Assembly: GCA_946221495.1 (NCBI GenBank)
Contig: CAMIFA010000013.1
Span: forward strand, 1 to 52,282
Origin: an uncultured cyanobacterium
GTDB lineage: Bacteria > Cyanobacteriota > Cyanobacteriia > Cyanobacteriales > Chroococcidiopsidaceae
Length of the DNA: 52,282 bases
Direction: 5' to 3'
Positions within the stretch are counted from its first letter, which is position 1; every line of letters begins with the position of its first letter. The notes below the pieces were generated by a model. It saw only the letters and a list, made by a program, of their open reading frames with translations. It had not been told where the DNA came from and did no database searches. The translations under genes were made by a program, and so were the position numbers. Shown here one piece after another: positions 33,340 to 44,204 of this stretch.

Positions 33340-36300
33340 TCAAAACTCGTTTAAAATCGGTAGTTTGACGGTAAAGGTTGCACCTTGCCCAACTCCAGAA
33401 CTTGCAGCATGGAGTGTACCATTGTGTAGTTGAACTAGGTGAAGGGCGATCGCCAGTCCTAGCCCCAATCCCTTCACTGAATCTGCCTCTACGGCTTGAC
33501 GGAAGCGATCAAAGACATGGGGAAGAAAATCCTCAGAGATCCCAATACCAGTGTCTATAACCTTAATTTGGGCATAGGAGGCTTCAGGCTTGTCACCTTT
33601 AATCATTGACAGTTCAACCGTGACGCTACCTGACTCTGGGGTGAATTTAATTCCATTCGTCAGCAGATTGCAGATAATTTGTTGCAAGCGATCGCGATCA
33701 CCCAAAATCGTAATTTCAGAGGCTTCTGGAGCCGATGAGTGCTGCCATTCTAGGTGAATGTCTTTGGCGATCGCCGCAGTCTTGACTGCGGCGATCGCGT
33801 TCTCGATTACCGATTTTAGTTGCACAGGCTCCAACCTCAAGCGCAGTTTACCTGCCTCTATGCGGGAAATATCCAGCAAGTCCTGAATTAGCTTGGCTTG
33901 CAGCATGGCATTACGCTCGATCGTCTCTAGCGACTTCATCAACATCGATTGGCTGGGTGGATTCACACGCAACAACCGCGTCCAACCGAGAATGGCAACC
34001 AGGGGAGTATTCAGTTCATGGGAAACAATTGACAGCAGTTCATCTTTTCTACGATTGAGCGTTCTTTCTTGAGCAAGTGCCTCAGAGCGTAGTTGTGCCA
34101 TCTGGAGATGAGCCTTCACACGCGACACCAGTTCAAAAGCAGAAAAGGGCTTGATCAAGTAGTCGTCCGCCCCCGCTTCCAACCCTTCGATGATCGCTTC
34201 TTCTCCAGCACGAGCAGAGAGTAGGATAATCGGAACCTCTCTAGTGCGCGGGTCAGCCCGCAATGCTTTAAGCAACCCAAAACCGTCTAGCCTTGGCATC
34301 ATCACATCACTTAGTACCAGATCTGGCACTCGTGCTTGAGCCGCCGCCAAAGCCGCTACTCCATCCGCAACCGCTTCCACCTCAATGTGTTCGCTGAGGA
34401 TACGAGCCAGGTAATCGCGCATATCGGCATTGTCATCGACTAAAAGCACACGCGCAGTTTGAGAGTTTTGAGTTTTGAATTTTGAATTTTGAGTTAAAGA
34501 GTTTTCTTCTAACTCAGAACTCAAAACTGAGAACTCAACACTCCCGCCTTCGGTGGGAAGCCATCGCTCTGCCTCTTCGACATAGGAGGCAGCACTGATT
34601 GCAGTGGATGCCAGAGTGCGGCTGGGTTGGTGATCTCCCAGGAGATCGCTGGGCAGGTGTTCTGTCCCGAACGGAAGGGCGATCGTAAAGCAAGTTCCCT
34701 CTCCCACTGTGCTGCTCACGTTAATCGTGCCACCATGCAGTTGAACCAGTTCATGCACCAGGGCAAGACCGATTCCTGATCCTTCATGAGTTCGTGCTTG
34801 GGTTCCTCGGACTTGATAGAACCGCTCAAACAGATGGGGTAGGTGTTCGGGGGCAATTCCAGTGCCAGTGTCTTGGATCTGGAAAATGACTCGATTGCCA
34901 TCGGTGGGATGCAATCTGACCGTAATTTCGCCTTCCAGGGTGAACTTAAAAGCGTTCGAGAGCAGATTGAGGACAATTTTTTCCCACATCTCCCGGTCTA
35001 CGTAGACGGGTTCTGGCAAGCGTGGACAATCGACAATCAATCGTAACCCTGCCCGTTCGATCGCCGAACGAAATACACTCGCCAATTCAGTTGTAAACAT
35101 TGCCAAATCGGTCGCTTCATAGACGGCTTCCATGCGTCCGGCTTCGATGCGGGAGAAGTCGAGCAGCGTATTGACCAGTTTGAGGAGTCGATTCGTGTTT
35201 CGATGCGCCAGTTCCAGTCGTTCCCGTTGTGGGGGGGCGAGGGGATGGGTGCGATCGCTCAATACTTCTTGCAGGGGAGCCAGCAGCAGCGTTAACGGTG
35301 TGCGGAATTCGTGAGAGACGTTGCTGAAGAAAGTTGTTTTGGCGCGATCGAGTTCTGCGAGGGATTCGGCGCGTTGGCGTTCTTCTTCGCGGGCGGCTTG
35401 TTCTTGAATCCGCTGAATTTCTGAGTCGCGCAAGGCAACTTCGGCACGGGCGCGTTCGACCGCTGCCCAGGTGCGTTCTGCCGTTTCTTCAACCAGCAAG
35501 ATTTCATCCTGCGTCCAATTGCGGGCGTTGGTCATGAGTGCTGAGAGACCCGCCACAAACCGACCTCCCTTGACGAGCGGCACGGCAACAAACGCATTGA
35601 TCTGGAGGATTGCGCTATACGATGCCTGTGCGGTCGATCCCATACGGTCATCCGATGAAATGTCGGTAGTGACTGCTGTTCGACCAGCCCGATACTCTCC
35701 CATCAACCACGGGCTGAAAGACGCGGTCGGATACCGACCAGTAAACGGTGGCAGACCCGGAGAGTGTTCCCGTTCGACGACGTAGTGTTCCTCCTGTACG
35801 TCGAAGTAAAGCACCCGATCCGCTCCGAGATGCTCACCCAGCAGTCGGGTAGCTACCTCTTGAATTTCAAGCAGGTCAGAGAGGGGTCGCAGCGCATCCG
35901 ACAACTTCACTCGAAACGCATCGAGTTCGGCAGCACGGCGCAATTGTGCTTCTGTTTGCTTGCGATCGGTGATGTCGTTAAACACAACGGCAATTTGGCG
36001 ACTGCCCTCACCACCGACCCGCGAAAAGTAAATGTCTATCCAGCGGTTTAAGCCTTCAGCATAGTCTTCAAGGCGGGTGGCAACGCCAGTCTGAACTACT
36101 CGGTTGATCGCTTCCAGCCAGAAGGATTCAATGATGAGATTGAGTTCGACTGCCGTTTTGCCCACCACATTTTCCAATCCGCTCAATTGCTCGAACGCCG
36201 GATTAACTTCCAGATACCGCACGTCAACGAGTCTTTCGTTCTCGTCATACATCACTTCGCACAGCGCATAGCCTTCGTCAATGGAAGTGAACAGCGATCG

Positions 36301-39300
36301 ATATTTTTCTTCCGATTGGCGCAGGGCGGCTTCAGCGTAGGTGCGTTCGATCGCTGCCCAGATGCGATCGGCGGTTTCGCGCACGAGTTCAATTTCCGTT
36401 TCCGACCACTGGCGCGGCTCGGATTCGGTCACGCAGAGTGCACCCACCAACACTCCCGCTTTAACGAGCGGTATCGTGATATGCGAGGCAATTCTGACAA
36501 CCACCATCGCAGCGCGTTCAGCTTCGGGAATAATCTCCGCATTGTCCGCATCTGTAACGATGATGGTTTCGCCCCGTCGCAGGTGCGGCACAATCCAGCC
36601 GTAATCCGCTAACCGAAAAGTGCCAGCAAGCGTTGGCGAGTCGCCACGCAAATAGTCTTGATTGACGCGGGCGTAACTCTCCACCTCGTTAACTTCGACG
36701 TAGTAAGCGCGGTCAACGCCCAAATGCTCGCCCAAAAGTCGGCACGCTTCTGCCTGCATTTGAATTGGGTCGGTGAGCGATCGCAGCGCATCCGACAACT
36801 TCACCCGGAACGCATCCAGTTCGGCAGCACGGCGCAATTGGGCTTCTGCCTGCCGCTGCTCAATTAAGTCGGCAGCCTGTCGTGCTAGCACATCAAGCAG
36901 ACCTAACTCCCGTTCTGATGGCTGATGAGGTGCGCGCCAATGACTAGAAATCATGCCGACAACCTGACCACTGCGTGAGATCAGCGGGGTGGTCTGCACG
37001 GATCTAATTCCTGAAAGGCGAAATGCATCAAGATCCCTGCTACCGGTCAAAAACTCCCAGGTTTCCACATCGGGGATAATCGCCCGTTCACCCGTCTTCA
37101 ACGCCATACCGCAGGTCGTATCTGAATCAACCCGCACCCACTCCCAAAATGCTGCCGATGCTGGGTCAAATCCTTTCCAGGCTAGTAATTGTAGTTGATT
37201 GCTGTCAGGATGCAGCATTTGCATACTCCCCATCTCTGAGCGCATGATGGCGATCGCCGCATCCAAAATCTGCTCATACAGGGTATTAATATTCTCCTCC
37301 TGAAGCAACTGGCTGCTAATGAACTGTAACTGCTTCGCATCTGCCAGTTCTAACGCCAGTCTTGCCTCACTCTCGCGCAGGGCAGCTTCCGCTTGTCGTT
37401 GCTTAATCAGGTCAGCCGCTTGGCGGGCGAGTAAATCGAGAAAGCGCAGTTCGCGATCGCTCGGTCGATGGTGGTTGCGCCAATGAGTGGAAACCATGCC
37501 GATTGGTTTACCGGAACGGGCAATCAACGGTGTGGACTGGGCGGAGAGATAGCCTGTCTCGATGTGCATTCGCCAAGAACCGTCGGGGTCTTCGCTCTCT
37601 GGCAGATCAAAATCAATGAAAGTGCGATCGCCTGTTACTAATGCCATGCCGCAGGGAGTGTTTGAATCCGCGTTGACGCGATAGAAATGATCGATCATGT
37701 CGCGCTCAAAACCCTGAGTTGCCAGCAGCAGCAAATCTTGCGTCGCTTCATCTAGAATTTGTACCGTTCCGGCATCTGCCCTTGTGAGGGCGATCACCGT
37801 TGCCACAATCTCTTGATACAGCGTTTGAATGTCACCTTCAATCACCAGCCTCGCGCTCAGTTCGTGCAGCAGTTGTGTATCTTTCAAATCTGCGGCGATG
37901 ATTGCTTCGGCTTGCTTACGATCGCTAATGTCATAAGAGACAGCCAGCACCGCATAAATTTCGCCATTTACAGACCGCAGCGGCGTTCCCCGCGAGATGT
38001 ATGAGCGATCATGGGCATTGTGTTCACGCTCAAACGGCTCACCTGCCAAACCTTGCCGATACAACCGCTCGTAAGTCGGCACTAATTCGGGCGGTATCAC
38101 CTCGGAAACCGTCTTTCCGACCAGATCTTCAGGTTGGAATCCCGCGATCGATAACGCTTCTCCTTCAGCCAGCACATAGCGCAAATCGCGGTCAACGACA
38201 AACGCTGCCCCACCCGGCAGATTCTCAATCATTACCCGCAAGCGTTCTTCTGATTCGCGCAAGGCTGCTTCTGCCTGGTCGCGTTCGACTCCATCGCGCT
38301 TCACTTCGGTAATGTCTTGGGTGACACCGTAAAACATTCCTTCGTCTCGATCGCCTGTCGGAACGAACTCGGCGGAGGAAGCAATCCAGTGAACGCTGCC
38401 GTCGCGCCAAACAACGCGGTATTCAATTTGCAGTTTTGAGTGGTTTTGGATGACTTGGGCAAATGCTGAACGAGCGCGATCGCGGTCTTCAAGGTGAATA
38501 TTCGCCCCAGCTTGAGCAAAGGTGTGAACTTCGTGCGGCTCGTGTCCATGCATTTGTTGAGCGCGATCATCTGCCCAAAATTCATCCGTGCCGACGCGGT
38601 ACGTCCAGGTTCCCAAATTCGCGCTATGCAAAGACAATTCCAGCCGTTTTTGTGCCTCCCCTAATTGTGCTTCTGTCTGCTTGTGTCCTACAATTTCTGC
38701 CTCTAGAACCGCGTTGACAGCTAGCAATTCTCCCGTTTGTCGCTGGTTCAGCATCAGAGCAGTAGCGGTAAAGTCTGCCAAACTCGTCATCAGCCGCACA
38801 TCTTCGGTGTCGAAGTGCCGATTCTGATCGTGCGACATGATCCAAATCGCGCCGATCGCCTGGTCATCGGCAATTAAAGGTAAAAGTAAAGCTTCAACAA
38901 TCGGAATTTTCGCGGCTTGAAGATATGTGAAATAACGTTCAGGATGGGAAAAAAGCTGCGGTGTGCCGCGCTCGGCTCCACTAGGTGGTATACCATCAAG
39001 GCAAACTCCACAAGGGCTAAAGTCACGGGGAATTGTGCCATCATGTCTGAATCTGCCAGCTAATTCACTCCACCGAAAGACTTCTTCTTGGTCGCTCGTT
39101 TCTAGCAAACTCACGCCTGCGGTTCCTGCTTGACATAGCTCCAGCGCAATTTCTACCAGGGTTTGCAGCAGGGTTTTTGAATCACCCGCCATCTGTCGTG
39201 CCAGCGATCGCATTGCCTGATTTTCTGCTTGCAAGTTGGTAGGACGGGGCGATCGCCGCGATAGCTCCTTGGTAATTACAACGTCATCTAGCTTCACCGT

Positions 39301-39321
39301 CTTTGATCGAGGTCGCTGCAT
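33340..39321 (-). CDS. Hybrid sensor histidine kinase with two kinase cores
   Basis: A 1993-aa cytoplasmic kinase without membrane segments. Order: GAF (about 35-200), PAS (235-345), PAS (350-475), three GAF (480-650, 655-830, 840-1000), PAS (1005-1130), GAF (1135-1300), HisKA with H1337 (FFSNVSHEFRTPL), HATPase (FQIQDTGTGIAP, GSGIGLALVHELV), receiver with D1672 (LVLSDVMMPRLDG), then a second HisKA with H1768 (SIVSHELNTPL) and HATPase (IKVIDTGIGIS). The five GAF and three PAS units suggest light or small-ligand sensing, but none shows the bilin-binding Cys clearly. The segment ENSLTQNSKFKTQ before the receiver comes from a dispersed repeat at 34464-34540. It is 5 bp downstream of the second kinase. 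Confidence 0.95.
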   Translation of the reverse strand: MQRPRSKTVKLDDVVITKELSRRSPRPTNLQAENQAMRSLARQMAGDSKTLLQTLVEIALELCQAGTAGVSLLETSDQEEVFRWSELAGRFRHDGTIPRDFSPCGVCLDGIPPSGAERGTPQLFSHPERYFTYLQAAKIPIVEALLLPLIADDQAIGAIWIMSHDQNRHFDTEDVRLMTSLADFTATALMLNQRQTGELLAVNAVLEAEIVGHKQTEAQLGEAQKRLELSLHSANLGTWTYRVGTDEFWADDRAQQMHGHEPHEVHTFAQAGANIHLEDRDRARSAFAQVIQNHSKLQIEYRVVWRDGSVHWIASSAEFVPTGDRDEGMFYGVTQDITEVKRDGVERDQAEAALRESEERLRVMIENLPGGAAFVVDRDLRYVLAEGEALSIAGFQPEDLVGKTVSEVIPPELVPTYERLYRQGLAGEPFEREHNAHDRSYISRGTPLRSVNGEIYAVLAVSYDISDRKQAEAIIAADLKDTQLLHELSARLVIEGDIQTLYQEIVATVIALTRADAGTVQILDEATQDLLLLATQGFERDMIDHFYRVNADSNTPCGMALVTGDRTFIDFDLPESEDPDGSWRMHIETGYLSAQSTPLIARSGKPIGMVSTHWRNHHRPSDRELRFLDLLARQAADLIKQRQAEAALRESEARLALELADAKQLQFISSQLLQEENINTLYEQILDAAIAIMRSEMGSMQMLHPDSNQLQLLAWKGFDPASAAFWEWVRVDSDTTCGMALKTGERAIIPDVETWEFLTGSRDLDAFRLSGIRSVQTTPLISRSGQVVGMISSHWRAPHQPSERELGLLDVLARQAADLIEQRQAEAQLRRAAELDAFRVKLSDALRSLTDPIQMQAEACRLLGEHLGVDRAYYVEVNEVESYARVNQDYLRGDSPTLAGTFRLADYGWIVPHLRRGETIIVTDADNAEIIPEAERAAMVVVRIASHITIPLVKAGVLVGALCVTESEPRQWSETEIELVRETADRIWAAIERTYAEAALRQSEEKYRSLFTSIDEGYALCEVMYDENERLVDVRYLEVNPAFEQLSGLENVVGKTAVELNLIIESFWLEAINRVVQTGVATRLEDYAEGLNRWIDIYFSRVGGEGSRQIAVVFNDITDRKQTEAQLRRAAELDAFRVKLSDALRPLSDLLEIQEVATRLLGEHLGADRVLYFDVQEEHYVVEREHSPGLPPFTGRYPTASFSPWLMGEYRAGRTAVTTDISSDDRMGSTAQASYSAILQINAFVAVPLVKGGRFVAGLSALMTNARNWTQDEILLVEETAERTWAAVERARAEVALRDSEIQRIQEQAAREEERQRAESLAELDRAKTTFFSNVSHEFRTPLTLLLAPLQEVLSDRTHPLAPPQRERLELAHRNTNRLLKLVNTLLDFSRIEAGRMEAVYEATDLAMFTTELASVFRSAIERAGLRLIVDCPRLPEPVYVDREMWEKIVLNLLSNAFKFTLEGEITVRLHPTDGNRVIFQIQDTGTGIAPEHLPHLFERFYQVRGTQARTHEGSGIGLALVHELVQLHGGTINVSSTVGEGTCFTIALPFGTEHLPSDLLGDHQPSRTLASTAISAASYVEEAERWLPTEGGSVEFSVLSSELEENSLTQNSKFKTQNSQTARVLLVDDNADMRDYLARILSEHIEVEAVADGVAALAAAQARVPDLVLSDVMMPRLDGFGLLKALRADPRTREVPIILLSARAGEEAIIEGLEAGADDYLIKPFSAFELVSRVKAHLQMAQLRSEALAQERTLNRRKDELLSIVSHELNTPLVAILGWTRLLRVNPPSQSMLMKSLETIERNAMLQAKLIQDLLDISRIEAGKLRLRLEPVQLKSVIENAIAAVKTAAIAKDIHLEWQHSSAPEASEITILGDRDRLQQIICNLLTNGIKFTPESGSVTVELSMIKGDKPEASYAQIKVIDTGIGISEDFLPHVFDRFRQAVEADSVKGLGLGLAIALHLVQLHNGTLHAASSGVGQGATFTVKLPILNEF
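34464..34540. repeat. TTTTGAATT/TCAAAACTC dispersed repeat in a kinase gene
   Basis: Encodes the linker SVLSSELEENSLTQNSKFKTQ-like stretch in front of the receiver. The matching copy at 40532-40595 stands at the same position in the neighbouring kinase. It is related to the array at 3434-3461. Confidence 0.75.
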
Positions 39322-39326
39322 TGTCC

Positions 39327-42300
39327 TTACTGCTCCACTGGGGCATTATTGTTCAACTCGGCAGAAGCTACTAACGGCAGCAGTACAGTAAACGTTGCGC
39401 CACGTCCTTGCCCGTCACTTGCTACCTCGATTGTACCTCCGTGTAATTCAACTAGGTGACGGGCGATCGCTCCTCCAATGCCCACGCCTCCGGGTGAATG
39501 ACGGCTGGGTACTTCAGCTTGACTAAAGCGATCAAAGACATAGGGAAGAAAATCAGGACTAATGCCAATGCCAGTATCAGTAATGGTGATTTGAGCATCA
39601 GAACCGAAATGTTCTAACTGAATGCTGACCTGTCCTCCTGATGAAGTAAATTTGATGGCATTGTCCAGCAAGTTGACAATAATTTGTTCAAGGCGGTCTG
39701 GGTCTGCCAAAACAGTAACCTGTGTAGTGTTTAATATCGTCTCAACTAGTTGAATCGACTTTGCCTCAGCCGTTTTACGCTGGGTTGTAACGATTTTTTG
39801 TACTAGAGGAACCAGATCAATAAGTTGAAACTTTAAGCGTAACTTTTCAGAGAGAATGCTAGAAACATCCAGTAAATCTTTCACCAGTTTTGCTTCAATC
39901 TTGGCATTACGCTCAATCGAGCGCAATGCCATAGCCGTTGTAGCTGGGTTAAAGGATTTGGTTTGTAATAAGCGTGACCAACCGAGAATTGCCACCAACG
40001 GAGCTTGCAGTTCATGGGTTACGGTCATGAGAAACTCATTCTTGAAGCGGTTCGCGGATTGCTCTTGGCGTAGTCGCACCATTTGTAACTGTGTATTAAT
40101 ACGTGCTATGAGTTCGCGGGCAGAGAAGGGCTTGATTAGGTAGTCGTCCGCCCCCGCTTCCAGTCCTTCGATTGTTGCTTCTTCTCCCGCTCGTGCCGAT
40201 AGCAGAATAATTGGAATGCCATTTGTATTGGGGTTTGAGCGCAGTGCGTGCAGTAATTGGAAACCATCCATTTTTGGCATCATGACATCGCTCAACACTA
40301 AATCGGGTGGATACTCCTGGATCATAGCTAGAGCGATCGCGCCGTTTTCAGCCGTTTCAACCTGCCAGTAAGCGCCTAACAGCCGTTTCAGGTAGTCGCG
40401 CATATCGGCGTTGTCATCGACTAGGAGGATGTGAGAGTTTTGAGCTTGCTCAACGCAGCGCTTTTCGGTGCCTCCTCCGAAGCCAGTCGTGTGCGTATTT
40501 TCCCCCCGTTGAGCGAACTGGCGTGCTGACCGTTGAGTTTTGAATTTTGAATTTTGAGTTAAAGAGTTTTCTTCTAACTTAGAACTCAAAACTGAAACCT
40601 CGGCACTTTCAGCAGGTAGCGATCGCTCTGCTTCTTCTAGGTAGGAAGCTGCTCCTATCACCGTTGAGGTTATTCGAGGTACACCGATTCGTTCAGAGGG
40701 GAGATGAGCAGATCCGGTTGGCAGCGATACCCTAAAGCAACTGCCTTTTCCCTCTACACTGCTGGCTTGAATTGTGCCACCATGCAGTTTCACCAACTCC
40801 TGCAAAGCGCGATAAGCCAATCCCCGAGCCTTCAAAGATACGCCCCTGTGTGCCTTTTACCCGGTAAAATCGCTCAAACAAACGCGGGATTTCTCCAGCT
40901 GGAATGCCAATACCCGTGTCTTGTACCGCTAGCTCAACCTGAGCACCGATAAGATGCAGGCGAACGGTAATCTCACCCGTAAAGGTGAACTTGAAAGCAT
41001 TCGAGAGCAGATTAAGGACAATCTTTTCCCACATCTCCCGGTCTATGTAGATGGGTTCTGGTAGAGGCGGACAATCGACCACCAGACGCAGACCTGCCCG
41101 CTCGATCGCCGAACGAAACACCGACGCTAGCTCTGCTGTCAAGGTTGCCAGATCAGTGAGTTCGTAAACGGCAGAGATGCGATCGCTCTCGATGCGCGAA
41201 AAATCCAGCAGCGTGTTGACCAGCTTGAGCAACCGCAATCCATTTCGCTGCATCACTTCAATGCGCTGCCGCTGATCGGGTGGAAGCGGATTATCTTGAT
41301 CTGCTAGGGCATCTTCGGCAGGACTCAACATCAAGGTGAGCGGTGTGCGAAATTCATGGCTGACGTTGCTGAAGAAGGCGGTTTTGGCGCGATCGAGTTC
41401 TGCGAGAGCTTCGGCGCGTTGGCGTTCTTGCTCATAGCTTCGGGCTGTGGCGATCGAACTTTCCACCTGCTGGGCAACCAGTTCCAGAAATGAGCGGTAT
41501 TCGGCATTGAACTCCAGTCGCGGACTGATTCCTGCTACCAGCAGACATTCCACCTGTTCTTTGTTGCCCGAAATCGGGAGGATGAAGGCAGAATGGGGGC
41601 TTTCTTTCCAGGGTTCGACGGGGAGCGATCCAAAGCGATCGACTACATCGGTAATCAGCAAGGGTTCACGGCTCTGGAGAACATCCGCCAGCGACCAGCC
41701 AGTCGCTCGTTCGGTCAAAGCGATCGCGCTTGGCGCAGCGGCACTGTCTGCGCTTAACCCACTGGAAGCAACCAGTTCTGCCCAGTTGCCTTGCTCGTTG
41801 ACCTGATAGAACAAAGCAAAGGGAATATCGTAAGGATTGAGCGCATCGGCAGCAGCAAGACAGGCGGAAGTGCGCGTTTTTGCTCCGCTTCCGGCTGTGG
41901 CTAGCTCTCGCAGCATCGTCAAGCGACGTTGACCAATCACTTGCTGAGTCGTCTCAGTCGTGGTTGCAAGGACTCCACTGATCTTGCCCGTCTCATCCCG
42001 AATGGGGCTATAGCAGTTAGTAAAATAGGTTTCTTCCAGGTAGCCAAAGCGCAAAAGAGGATTGAGCTGATCTTCCACAAAAACGGCTACACCCGTAGTC
42101 CTGACGCTCTCACACAGGGGTTTAAGCTGGTTATCCCAAACTTCTGACCACGTCTCGCGCACGGGTTGTCCCAGCGCCTTGGGGTGATATGCCCCATAAA
42201 TAGCAATCATGGCATCGTTGTAAAGCTGGATGTCGTCCTCTCCCCAGAGAATGGTGTGGGCAAAGCGAGACGCGAGCATGGTGTTAACGATGGTAAGCAG

Positions 42301-42435
42301 GCTCTGCGACCAGTTTTCGATCGAACCTAATGGGGTGTTTGACCAGTTGTGCGATCGCATCAACTCACCCATCTCACCCCCACCTGCAAAAATTGTTTCA
42401 GACAAGGTATTTCGGGGTTCAGAGGTCATTGTCAT
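39327..42435 (-). pseudogene. Hybrid sensor histidine kinase, frameshifted in the ATP-binding domain
   Basis: Two frames make one protein. The first (42435-40732) carries a PAS-like N-terminus (NWSNTPLGSIENWSQSLLTIVNTML), a GAF-like region, HisKA (FFSNVSHEFRTPLTLML) and most of HATPase up to EGSGIGLS. It then derails into RFAGVGETAWW… and stops. The second (from about 40825 to 39327) picks up ALQELVKLHGGTIQASS in another frame, followed by a receiver (LVLSDVMMPKMDG), a second HisKA (MTVTHELQAPL) and HATPase (ITITDTGIGIS). A one-base shift in about 40815-40830 (minus TTATCGCGCTTTGCAG) splits the G2 box from the rest of HATPase. The architecture parallels the 1993-aa paralogue. An assembly error or frameshifting cannot be excluded. 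Confidence 0.85.
40532..40595. repeat. Second copy of the kinase-linker repeat
   Basis: Encodes ENSLTQNSKFKTQ, the same residues as the copy in the 1993-aa kinase, again between HATPase and receiver. Confidence 0.75.
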
Positions 42436-42536
42436 ACCTGGCTCTCCTCAACAAAAATGCCGATTATCAGTTATCAGTAACTCTTTACTTACGACTATCG
42501 ATTTATGACTTCTGCCTTTATCACTAATCACTTTTG

Positions 42537-43607
42537 CTAGCTAGAAGCGCGTCCAGCCAATTGAGCCACCATTTCAATCAACTCAGTGGGTTGAGCCAGT
42601 TTGTGCAGATGCGACTCAAATCCAGCTGCGACTGCTTTTTCTCGATCCTCTTCTAGATAGGAGGTGAGCGCGGCTGCCGGAATATGCCATCCACGGCGAG
42701 CTTCCAATTCCCGTACCTTACGAATCAAGCTATACCCATCCTGATGCGGCATCCGAATGTCGCTAACCAAAACAATGTCGCTAACCAAAACATCGGGATG
42801 GAATCGTTCCAGCGCCTCTAATGCTGCTGCTGCGGTTCCTACTGCCGTTACGCGAATGCCATGCGATTCCAAAACAGCCGTGATAAATTACCGCGCATCA
42901 GCTTCGTCATCGACCACCAGAACCTGTAAGCCGTCAAGTCTTTGTGGTAATGAAAGTGCGGGAGTAGTTGTTTCAGCTTGGGCATTCTGTTGGTTCAACT
43001 GGGCTGGTTGAGCATGGCTGTACTCACTCATGTCATGCACGCCGATCCGCAATGCCTGAATGAAACCGGAGTCATCGCGGATGATCGCCACTTTCAACTT
43101 AGCCGCAAACGTCTCACCGTCTCTTGGACATAAATTCATCTCCCAATGCTGCACGTCATTGACAGAGGAAAGTTGGTTTAGAAGCGTACGAAAGATTTGG
43201 CGATCGCTCTGGGCGATAAAAACAGCGAGTGGTTTACCAGCCAAGTAGCTTTGGGGAATCTTCAGCAGTCGGGCGATCGCTGAGTTAGCTTCCAAGATTA
43301 ATCCATTGGCATCGGTGACTAAATAAGCGTCTGGGGAGAACTGGAACAAATCGTAATAATACCGACGCTCTATGATTGCTCGTTGATTTTGCTGGATCAG
43401 CTCTTCCTCAACGACGGCTGCTGCCTCCAAACTCGTCTGCATCTCTTCATAGCTCAGTTGCAGATTTCCAAAGGCGGTGGTCATCTCCTCGATAACTTTA
43501 GCAACTTGTTTTTGGAGCAGGGGAGGTAACTGCATCATGTAAATTTGCAGAATCACCATCTGCTGATAAATGATTTGAATATGTTGTCCAAACTGCTCGT
43601 CGCTCAT
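42537..43607 (-). pseudogene. PAS-receiver response regulator interrupted by in-frame TAA
   Basis: The protein begins at 43607 (MSDEQFGQHIQIIYQQM) with a helical region, then a PAS domain (YDLFQFSPDAYLVTDANGLILEANSA) and the start of a receiver, LQVLVVDDEADAR, at which TAA (42890-42888) ends it. Reading on in the same frame gives FITAVLESHGIRVTAVGTAAAALEALERF and the rest of the receiver up to 42537, so one codon (CAA or GAA to TAA) breaks the gene. The receiver also carries a 6-residue duplication, VLVSDIVLVSDIRMPHQDG, right at the phospho-acceptor Asp, from an 18-bp tandem repeat. A second protein could restart at ATG 42872, lacking the acidic pocket. It is the first gene of the signalling operon. 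Confidence 0.82.
42757..42792. repeat. 18-bp perfect tandem duplication
   Basis: ATGTCGCTAACCAAAACA occurs twice in a row (42757-42774, 42775-42792), adding VLVSDI to the receiver next to its phosphorylation site. Confidence 0.95.
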
Positions 43608-44204
43608 GGATTATATTAGTGTTCCTGCCTACTTGCTGAATTCATGACTAATACATCCCAGAATCACTTCAGAGTAGCAGCAGTACAAAAGAACTTCAGC
43701 TTTAGATAAAAGTTTCTACTTCCAGTTTAGTAAAGTATTTGCAGCAGCATCAAACTAAAATCTCAAATATTTGCAGCATCTTAGCTGGTAAAGGCAAACT
43801 ATAGCGATCCTATTTGATTTATGAAAAGTATTTTTTTAACGAACCGCCAAGGACGCTAAGAGCGCTAAGGAAAAAAAGAGAGAATTTCATGAGTCATTTA
43901 GGACTGCTATATTAGCCGGAAAAATAAAAATAATTTATGCTGTATAATTACGCACAATTTAATCTGAAGATAGAGTCTTCTTAATGTTCCTGTGAGATTT
44001 TGAGGAATTGAAAAGTATTTAAGACAGCTCCTCTTACAGGTATCTAATGCTGAGATTATTTAAGCGAACAAAGGCTTATTTAGATATAGAAAATTGCATT
44101 TCATCTTCTTTAAGTAGGCGATCGCTAACTACTGCTGCATTTTAAACAGCGAAATCAGTATTTAACTTAATTCACCAGTTTTAGCCCATTTACTAGTAAC
44201 TTTA
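43608..44204. other. 597-bp spacer between divergent operons
   Basis: It has no convincing gene. It must hold the promoters of the signalling operon (minus) and the RTX nuclease (plus). A GAACCGCCAAGGACGCTAAG-type dispersed repeat lies at 43841-43880 (with AGCGCTAAGG continuing it), a sequence style frequent in cyanobacterial spacers. Confidence 0.5.
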
